In this document: one piece after another, positions 16,691 to 23,079 of the stretch
Numbering within the stretch: the first letter of the stretch is position 1
How the letters are laid out: each line of letters starts with the position of its first letter
From: a virus
IMG/VR virus record: IMGVR_UViG_3300046713_000024
Span: 1-24,419 of that record
DNA: 24,419 bases
Reading direction: 5' to 3' (one strand)
Program-made: the position numbers and the translations under genes
The notes under the pieces: model-generated
Told to the model about the DNA's origin: nothing
Databases searched by the model: none
What the model saw: only the letters and a program-made list of their open reading frames with translations

Positions 16691-17658
16691 TACTCAATTC
16701 AGTCTCCCCTTCACGTATCAAGACGTTTGATATGTGTAAGTTCAAATACTGGCTCACGTATCATTGCCCGAACGTTAAGCTCAAGTCCAATTGGGGTGCT
16801 GCCCATGGTTCTTTATTGCATGATGTTCTAGAGAATCTATCAAATGGTACAGATGCGGATTGGATGAATCGTCTCTATAGAGGATATGCCGGGACGCTAT
16901 CAACATTGGATAGATATGGCAAACCAGAGATCATGCAAACACCATTGGTATGGGCCAAGGAAAAGGAATTCCAAGACAAGAAACCATATTGTGATTCATG
17001 TCCTTATAAACAAAAGGAAACTGGCACATGCAAGATCTCTGGCGAAGCTCTTGATGCACTAACTGGCTGTCCTCGTATGCTGTTTGATGGCTCAGTCTCA
17101 ATGCTAGAGAAGACAATCAAACGCTATCAGAATGGCGTCTGGCAGAAGATTCTACGCGACAACAATGGCGTCCCAATTGGTACAGAATATCCATTCTCTA
17201 TCAAGATTTCTGGCAGTAACGTGCCTATCAATGGTATCATGGACTTAGTGATTGTAGAAGATAGCGACACCATTCACGTCATGGACTACAAGTCAGGAGC
17301 GTGGGTACAAAACTATGCCGAGTGTTATGAAGATATTCAAGTCAGAATCTATTCGCTAGCATGTCGTAAAGAGTTCATTGAAGATCAAAATGGCAGGGGA
17401 CATAAATTCAAGAACGTAATCCTGACATTCGATTACTTCACGGCCAATCCTATTACTCTTGCTTTTACAGCCGAAGAGGATGCCAAAACAGAGAAATGGA
17501 CAGCAGATAAGATCAAAGAGATCGAAACAACCAACTGGATCGATCGTATAGTCAAAAGCAATGAAGATTTTGCTCAGAAGCGGGCATGGAAGTGCAGATC
17601 TCTATGCGATACTGAAGTTTGTGCTTCTAAATGGAAGGGAAGGTTTGAAGTAAAATGA
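16684..17658 (+). CDS. RecB/Cas4-like PD-(D/E)XK nuclease with probable Fe-S cluster, 324 aa
   Basis: The fold motifs are GSLLHDVLE (H46), GIMDLVIVE (D187), VMDYKSG (D201, K203) and EDIQVRIYSLA (Q219), the order seen in Cas4, AddB and RecB nucleases. Cys18 near the N-terminus and Cys304, Cys308 and Cys313 at the C-terminus are placed like the four ligands of the 4Fe-4S cluster in Cas4 and AddB. A second group (Cys103, Cys106, Cys116, Cys129) could bind zinc. AAGGGA lies about five bases upstream of the ATG. Phage nucleases of this type trim or degrade DNA ends during recombination. No cas genes or CRISPR array accompany it, so a CRISPR role is not suggested. Confidence 0.88.
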   Translation: MLILNSVSPSRIKTFDMCKFKYWLTYHCPNVKLKSNWGAAHGSLLHDVLENLSNGTDADWMNRLYRGYAGTLSTLDRYGKPEIMQTPLVWAKEKEFQDKKPYCDSCPYKQKETGTCKISGEALDALTGCPRMLFDGSVSMLEKTIKRYQNGVWQKILRDNNGVPIGTEYPFSIKISGSNVPINGIMDLVIVEDSDTIHVMDYKSGAWVQNYAECYEDIQVRIYSLACRKEFIEDQNGRGHKFKNVILTFDYFTANPITLAFTAEEDAKTEKWTADKIKEIETTNWIDRIVKSNEDFAQKRAWKCRSLCDTEVCASKWKGRFEVK

Positions 17659-18233
17659 TGACACGTATTTCTAAAGACTGGGTTGATGCTTACTTTGAAT
17701 ATGGTGTTGATGTTGCCAATCGAAGAGTATTCTTGTTTGACGATGTAGACGCAAACAGCATCGGTGCCGTCATCAAAGGACTCTATCTCATGGAGTCTAA
17801 TGATTCCACAAAGCCCGTTGAGCTTTTCGTAGGATCCTTTGGTGGATCTGAATACGATATGTTTGCTCTATATGATGTATGCCGCACTCTAGTAAGTCCG
17901 ATTCATACGATCGCTATTGGTAAGTGCATGTCTGCCGCCCCGCTACTAGTTGCCGGTGGACGCAAGGGTGAACGCTATGCTACTCCCAATACATTCTTCA
18001 TGGTTCATGAAGCCTGGGAAGATTTTGGTGCGAAGCGTATGGATGAACTCAAGCGTGACCTTGCCCACTATAGTGCCATGGGACAGCGTTGGGGAGAGCT
18101 TATGGAAAAGCACAGCAAAAAGCCAGCCAAGTTTTGGCATGGTCTATGTAAGGACCCTGGCGACAAATACTTCAATGCTGATCAAGCTCTAGAATGGGGA
18201 CTGATCGATCACATCTGGGACGAGAAGGAATAG
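17655..18233 (+). CDS. clpP: ClpP-type serine protease, 192 aa
   Basis: The catalytic triad of the ClpP family is in place: Ser93 in GKCMSAAPLLVAGG, His118 in FMVHEAW, and Asp170 in PGDKYFNADQALEWGLID. The oxyanion GG occurs in FVGSFGGSEYD (60-68). The length (192) matches bacterial ClpP (about 200). ClpP-type enzymes in phages often act as prohead proteases next to capsid genes, but here the gene overlaps the nuclease stop as ATGA in the replication operon. It has no ClpX- or ClpA-like ATPase partner in the window. It may join host Clp ATPases or cut a specific phage substrate. The family is clear; the target is not. Confidence 0.9.
   Translation: MMTRISKDWVDAYFEYGVDVANRRVFLFDDVDANSIGAVIKGLYLMESNDSTKPVELFVGSFGGSEYDMFALYDVCRTLVSPIHTIAIGKCMSAAPLLVAGGRKGERYATPNTFFMVHEAWEDFGAKRMDELKRDLAHYSAMGQRWGELMEKHSKKPAKFWHGLCKDPGDKYFNADQALEWGLIDHIWDEKE
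18225..18229 (+). promoter_or_regulatory. Shine-Dalgarno AAGGA that sets the start of the zinc-ribbon-type gene
   Basis: AAGGA lies six bases before the ATG at 18236, just inside the end of clpP. The earlier ATG at 18194 in the same frame has no comparable site and would overlap clpP by 40 bases, so 18236 is chosen as the start. Confidence 0.7.
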
Positions 18234-18235
18234 AC

Positions 18236-18907
18236 ATGGCCAAGCACTCTGTTCGTGTGATCTGTTGGGAGCGTTCTCATATGACAGAACTGATCCTAAC
18301 TGACATTCAAGAAAAGAAGCTCGAATCAGATATACCCAAACTCAAGAAGGTATGTCCTGATTGCAAGCCCGACAATCGTGCCATTGCGATAGTTAGCGGC
18401 AACACCATCTTCCTTTCTTGCAAGCCGTACCGTTGCGAGAATGGTCACTTGAGCCTAATTTCTCCGATGGCAACGACCCTACACGTTAAGTTTGGTCCTG
18501 ACTCAATTGATTATGTCAATATCGAAGGAAAGATAGATGAGTTGCCGAATCTGATTGACGCGAAGGAGATTGCTTGTAATCATGTTGTAGACGGAAAACC
18601 ATGTGATTGTAGGTTAACGGCACTTGATGATACCAATCTCTCTTATCCCTCTTCACCAGCAATCAAGACACGTCTGCGACTTGGTGATCTATGGGATCGC
18701 CACGGTGTTGAACCAGTTCGCGGAGGCAAGTATACGAACGAAGGCGATTACAAGGAAAGCCGTTCACAGCAATCTAACAAACAGCGTCTATCTCGCATGC
18801 AGCGTGATCGTCTAATTTCAGAAGACCGTCACCCAGGCAAGAGAATCAATCGGGCCACCAATACAGACTATGGCCATAGAGACAAGTCATCTCTAAATCC
18901 AGACTAA
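18236..18907 (+). CDS. zinc-ribbon-type protein of unknown role, 223 aa
   Basis: The start is set by AAGGA (18225-18229). Cysteines come in pairs: C40 and C43 (VCPDCKP), C62 and C67 with H71 (SCKPYRCENGH), then C114, H116, C123 and C125 (IACNHVVDGKPCDC). The first two pairs form a C-x2-C...C-x4-C zinc-ribbon pattern. The second set may be another metal site. The last 70 residues are rich in Lys, Arg and Ser (for example KESRSQQSNKQRLSRMQRDR), probably disordered and able to bind nucleic acid. The gene sits between clpP and the polymerase gene, with two bases after the clpP stop. A replication or transcription accessory role is inferred. Confidence 0.8.
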   Translation: MAKHSVRVICWERSHMTELILTDIQEKKLESDIPKLKKVCPDCKPDNRAIAIVSGNTIFLSCKPYRCENGHLSLISPMATTLHVKFGPDSIDYVNIEGKIDELPNLIDAKEIACNHVVDGKPCDCRLTALDDTNLSYPSSPAIKTRLRLGDLWDRHGVEPVRGGKYTNEGDYKESRSQQSNKQRLSRMQRDRLISEDRHPGKRINRATNTDYGHRDKSSLNPD

Positions 18908-18908
18908 C

Positions 18909-21900
18909 ATGAACTTCACGCATTTAAGCGTACACTCCAAAGCGTCCATGCTCTATGGGTCAGCCGATGTCAAGGACATCGTGACTAGAGTAAAGGAGCT
19001 TGGTCAAACGTCGATTGCACTCACAGACTACTGCAACCTATACAATGCTATTGAGTTCTATAGACAGGCCAAGGCCGCTGGAGTAAAACCAATCCTTGGC
19101 GTTGATCTTTTGTTCTGTGAAGATTGTGAGCAGTTACGTATCCAGAAGGTGCGTCATGTCTCCCATATCATTCTTCTGGCCGAGAATGACATTGGATGGC
19201 GTAACATCACAAGGCTAGTGTCGGAATCCAGCAACGAAGATAACTACTACTACAATCCTCGTGTCGATTTCAAGCTGCTTGAAAAGTACAAAGAGGGTGT
19301 AATCTGTCTGACTGGCGGAAGCATTGATGGCGTTATCTCTAAGCATCTGTATGATAAGCAGTCAGAAGATGGACAGGATGTAGAACCCGCAGCAATCTTC
19401 AAGGCCGAAGGATTGGTACGTAGATTCTTGAAGATATACGATACTAGCCACTTCTACCTGGAGGTTCAGTCTACTGGCCTTACAGAACAGGAGCAGATCA
19501 ATACAAGACTGCGTTCCATTGGATTGAAGTACGGCCTATCGCTTGTAGCGACCGGGAATGTTCACTATGTGAATCAGCATGATGCCGAATCTCACAAGAC
19601 ATTGCTGGCCATGAGCGAGAATAGCTATAGCAAGTCTACATTCACAAATTTTGCACACGAAGAATTCTACATCAAGTCGCGTGAACAACTCCTGGAGTCG
19701 GGCTTTCAAGAGTCTGAGCTTGATACAAGTCTAGAGATCGCCGCCAGATGCAATGTGGATATCGATATCAACAAGAGACGCCTACCACGATATGCATTTG
19801 TTCCAAGCGGTAAATCAGCCCAGGAATATCTGTTTGAGCTTGCGAATGATGGTCTTTTGCGTATCCCAAAATCTGGTGGTACTCCTCAGGATTATCAGGC
19901 CCGTCTTGATCGCGAACTGAACGATATCCACGAGATGGGATTTGATGATTACTTCCTCATCGTGCATGATGTTGTTTCATGGATTCATAACCAGGGCATC
20001 TTGTTGGGGCGTGGACGCGGTTCTGCTGGCGGTAGTTTGGTGAGCTATTGTCTTGGCATTACAGATATTGATCCATTGCAATATGGTCTGATCTGGGAAC
20101 GCTTCCTCAATAAAGGCCGTGGTGGTCTACCCGACATTGATACTGACGTGCCTCGTTCCAAGAGACAAAAGGTATTGGACTACATTCGTACCCGATTTGG
20201 TGCCCGCAATGTTGCCCAGCTTGTTACCTTCAATGGCTTACAGGCCAGAGCGGTTCTCAAAGAAGTTTTCCGCGTATACGACATGCCGTTCGATGAGGCC
20301 AATAAGATCACGGCATTGGTTCCGGCCAAGAATGATGAGCACGTTGCAATCTCATTGGACGAAGCTATTAATTCAGTCAAAGAATTGAAGGAATACTCAG
20401 AGAAATACAAGCCGTGGTTTACTATCGCCCGTGCTCTTGAGGGCAGTTACAAGTCTACCGGCATCCATGCCGCTGCCGTAGTTATCTCAGACGTGCCATT
20501 CGATGAGAGTGCATATCCGCTAGCACGGTCTAAGGATGGAGATCCCATCTTTGGATGGGACATGAATACAGTGGATACTCTGAGTCTTTTGAAGCTAGAC
20601 ATTCTGGGGCTCAATACGCTAGATGATATCCAAATGACTATGGATCTAGTGCGTGAGCGTCGCAATATCGAAGTCTCGCGTGCCACCATTCCTCTGGATG
20701 ACCCAGTGACATATGCCATGATTGGCAATGGCTTTACGGTTGGCGTTTTCCAGATTGAAAAGCAGTTGGGTAAGACATGGAGCAAGAATCTCAAGCCCGA
20801 GAACATTGAACAACTTAGCGACTTGGTAAGCCTCATTCGTCCTGGTCCGATGGAGAGTAACATGCATACTCAATATCGCGACGTAAAGAATGGCAGTGAG
20901 CCACTTTACATCCATCCCTCCCTAGAGCCAGTTCTGAACAATACCTATTCGGCTCTTCTGTACCAAGAACAGGTTATCGATATTTGTCGTCTTCTTGCTG
21001 GTATGTCTTTGATTGATGCTGACAAAGTACGCAAGGCGATGGGCAAGAAGAAGCCAGAGGAAATGAAGAAATGGCAAGAGGTCTTTACTTCTGGCTGTAG
21101 CAAGAACGGCATTGATTACGATATCTCAATAGCCATCTGGGGCTACATCGAGAAATTTGCTGGCTATGGATTCAATAAGTCTCACGGCATCGGCTATGCA
21201 TTGATGGCTTATGAGACGGCCTACTTGAAGGCCAATTATCCAATCGAATTCTTGTGTGCCAAACTTACCAACTCTGATGGAGACGCAGAGAAGTTGAGTG
21301 GCCTGATCTATGATGCCAAGATTTTCGACATTGAAGTTACTCCTCCTCGTGTTAGACAGGGCAACAAGAATTTTGCTGTTGTCAATGATAAGCAAATCGC
21401 ATTTGGTCTTACTGCCCTCAAGGGAGTTGGCGTGGCAGCGATTTCTGACATGCTCAAGTTGGCAAATGGACTCAATACATTTGATGAGATTTTGTGGCAG
21501 TGGGTCATGACAAAGAGCAAAGTCAATAGTGCTACCATGGCCTCTCTCATCAAGGGCGGTGCTTTCGATGACGTACTTGAGAATCGTGTGCGTGGAGTTG
21601 CAAAGCTCAAGCTCATTTCTGAAATGACCGAGAAAGAGACTGAGTGCATTAAGACATTGATGCAGGCAGAACCAGAGATTCTAGACTGGGTTAGATTTAT
21701 CAAGGCCGTAGCGGATGATGCTCGTTGTGTAGAGATCAAAACCAAGTACAATGTCGCCATTCCCAATGTACGTCGTCGTGAAACAATACGAGACCTATTG
21801 AAGGAATATGATGCAGGAGAATTGTTTGACTCCAAATCACAGAGAATTGTGTGGGAGCAGTTCTATCTTGGCATCTCTCTAAGTGGTAGTGAGGCGGATG

Positions 21901-22193
21901 TCTATAAGGCACGTCATAAGTGTGTAGATCTTGTCAAGAATTCGTCAGCAGATATGCGATTCGAGATCGCGGTCTGTGTGGATGGAGTACGAGAGATTGT
22001 CACCAAGAAGGGTGATCCCATGGCGTTTGTTACTGCACGCGACAATACCTATCAAATGGATAACATCGTTGTGTTTCCAAAAACGTTTGCTCTCTGCAAG
22101 GGGCTACTTGAATCTGGAAACGTCATTAGAATTAGGGGCAAGGTAGATGATCGTGGATCATTGATTGCCGACATTGTGGAGAGACTGAAATGA
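18909..22193 (+). CDS. dnaE: DNA polymerase III alpha subunit, DnaE type, 1094 aa
   Basis: This is the replicative polymerase of the operon. Order: PHP domain (residues 1-290), palm and fingers (290-800), HhH segment around GLTALKGVGVAAI (about 838-850), C-terminal OB-fold (about 1010-1094: KKGDPMAFVTARD and VIRIRGKVDDRGSL). Catalytic residues are D409 and D411 in LPDIDTDVP and D564 in LKLDILGL; GRGRGSAGGSLVSY (368-380) and IRPGPMESNM are also typical. It lacks the exonuclease insert of PolC. The PHP metal site is degraded: HLSVHS has Ser7 in place of the first His of HxH, ALTDY has Tyr41 for His, and ATGNVHY has Asn for Asp. Host clamp binding is unclear; an AGELF segment near residue 970 is a weak candidate. 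No Shine-Dalgarno sequence is visible before the ATG, one base after the previous stop. Confidence 0.95.
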   Translation: MNFTHLSVHSKASMLYGSADVKDIVTRVKELGQTSIALTDYCNLYNAIEFYRQAKAAGVKPILGVDLLFCEDCEQLRIQKVRHVSHIILLAENDIGWRNITRLVSESSNEDNYYYNPRVDFKLLEKYKEGVICLTGGSIDGVISKHLYDKQSEDGQDVEPAAIFKAEGLVRRFLKIYDTSHFYLEVQSTGLTEQEQINTRLRSIGLKYGLSLVATGNVHYVNQHDAESHKTLLAMSENSYSKSTFTNFAHEEFYIKSREQLLESGFQESELDTSLEIAARCNVDIDINKRRLPRYAFVPSGKSAQEYLFELANDGLLRIPKSGGTPQDYQARLDRELNDIHEMGFDDYFLIVHDVVSWIHNQGILLGRGRGSAGGSLVSYCLGITDIDPLQYGLIWERFLNKGRGGLPDIDTDVPRSKRQKVLDYIRTRFGARNVAQLVTFNGLQARAVLKEVFRVYDMPFDEANKITALVPAKNDEHVAISLDEAINSVKELKEYSEKYKPWFTIARALEGSYKSTGIHAAAVVISDVPFDESAYPLARSKDGDPIFGWDMNTVDTLSLLKLDILGLNTLDDIQMTMDLVRERRNIEVSRATIPLDDPVTYAMIGNGFTVGVFQIEKQLGKTWSKNLKPENIEQLSDLVSLIRPGPMESNMHTQYRDVKNGSEPLYIHPSLEPVLNNTYSALLYQEQVIDICRLLAGMSLIDADKVRKAMGKKKPEEMKKWQEVFTSGCSKNGIDYDISIAIWGYIEKFAGYGFNKSHGIGYALMAYETAYLKANYPIEFLCAKLTNSDGDAEKLSGLIYDAKIFDIEVTPPRVRQGNKNFAVVNDKQIAFGLTALKGVGVAAISDMLKLANGLNTFDEILWQWVMTKSKVNSATMASLIKGGAFDDVLENRVRGVAKLKLISEMTEKETECIKTLMQAEPEILDWVRFIKAVADDARCVEIKTKYNVAIPNVRRRETIRDLLKEYDAGELFDSKSQRIVWEQFYLGISLSGSEADVYKARHKCVDLVKNSSADMRFEIAVCVDGVREIVTKKGDPMAFVTARDNTYQMDNIVVFPKTFALCKGLLESGNVIRIRGKVDDRGSLIADIVERLK

Positions 22194-22417
22194 TATACGA
22201 ATACGACTTTCAAGACATTGGGCTAGACGAAGAGCAGAAGAAACTGGTCGAGCTTGGAATGGCAAACATTGAAAATCTCAATGCCAAAATCAAGGACATC
22301 CTCAACAAGCGTGGTTGCGATGGTTGGGAACCGCTCTATCCTTTTTCAGTTCCTTTGCTTTGGTTTAGACGACAAACTACTGTTCTAGCAGTGTCGCAAA
22401 AGAAAAGAAAGAATTGA
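22190..22417 (+). CDS. small DUF4177-like protein, 75 aa
   Basis: The gene is coupled to dnaE by an ATGA overlap, with GGAGAG (22178-22183) six bases upstream. The MIYEYDFQDIG opening and the LNKRGCDGWEPLYPFSVPLLWFRR segment (residues 38-61) follow the DUF4177 pattern, which pairs an N-terminal YEY strand with a helix ending in a GWE motif and a final strand with F.RR. Proteins of this type are small and of unknown role. Nothing in the sequence says what this one does; its position suggests expression with the replication genes. Confidence 0.7.
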   Translation: MIYEYDFQDIGLDEEQKKLVELGMANIENLNAKIKDILNKRGCDGWEPLYPFSVPLLWFRRQTTVLAVSQKKRKN

Positions 22418-23079
22418 TGAACGATCTATCCGACGAAGCACTGACCTATGTGCTTGAGCAGTATCATCCACTGGTCAAACACATAGCTAAGCAGGCTTGC
22501 TATTCCTCGCATGCACTTGATATCAACGATCTTTATCAGGTCGGAGACATCGCGGTGTTGCGTGCCATTAAAGCCTATGATCCATCGTCTGGAAAAAACA
22601 TCAAGTCTTTTGTTGCAAATTCTGTTCGTAACGCCATCTTCAATGAGGCTGCACGCTTTCTTGGAATCATCACGGTTGACTTTAGAACAACCAATCAGGC
22701 ATCACTAGTAAACAAGCTGTCCAATGGTGGCAAGACGGATGATGAGATAGCCATCATATTGACAGAAAAGTATGGTAGAAACTTTGACAAGGATCATGTA
22801 CGAGATTTGCGTGTAGTATATACCCGCAGGAATTTTGACACCATTCAAGAAGACTTGCCTACTAAGGAAGAATTTTCTGAACAGGATACAACCATTCACG
22901 ACATCCTAGAGAGTGTAATTAAGGACGACATTGATCGAATGATTCTTGAGAGAAGAATACTCGCTTCTGCTTCTGCCGACGAAATAGCTAGTGCATTGAA
23001 GATCACTAAGAAGGCGATGTATGAGCGTGAGATTCTTCTAAAGAACAGAATTAAGCGAGCAATTGAGGAGACGGTATGA
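22414..23079 (+). CDS. sigma-70-family RNA polymerase sigma factor, 221 aa
   Basis: Residues 14-85 match sigma region 2: YHPLVKHIAKQACY, then INDLYQVGDIAVLRAIKAYD, then KSFVANSVRNAIFNEAARF. This is the core-binding and -10 recognition region. Residues about 171-215 (DRMILERRILASASADEI, then ALKITKKAMYERE) look like a helix-turn-helix in the place of region 4. The start overlaps the previous stop as ATGA, and a second ATG follows directly. It would direct host RNA polymerase to a phage promoter class, possibly the late genes on the left. A diverged transcription factor with other specificity is the main alternative. No recognition site can be deduced. Confidence 0.85.
   Translation: MMNDLSDEALTYVLEQYHPLVKHIAKQACYSSHALDINDLYQVGDIAVLRAIKAYDPSSGKNIKSFVANSVRNAIFNEAARFLGIITVDFRTTNQASLVNKLSNGGKTDDEIAIILTEKYGRNFDKDHVRDLRVVYTRRNFDTIQEDLPTKEEFSEQDTTIHDILESVIKDDIDRMILERRILASASADEIASALKITKKAMYEREILLKNRIKRAIEETV

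Noticed and set aside
16684-17658. Cas4-like nuclease as a sign of a CRISPR system
   Set aside because: No cas1, cas2 or effector gene and no repeat-spacer array is in the window; nucleases of this type are common in phages.
18194-18235. Earlier start for the zinc-ribbon-type gene
   Set aside because: It would overlap clpP by 40 bases and has no Shine-Dalgarno sequence; the ATG at 18236 has AAGGA at ideal spacing.
21308-21835. 175-residue open frame on the - strand
   Set aside because: It lies wholly within dnaE, opposite conserved coding sequence, has no Shine-Dalgarno sequence and no recognisable motif; it is a shadow of the real frame.
18909-22193. Polymerase as PolC type
   Set aside because: No exonuclease domain is inserted in the PHP region and the domain order is that of DnaE.
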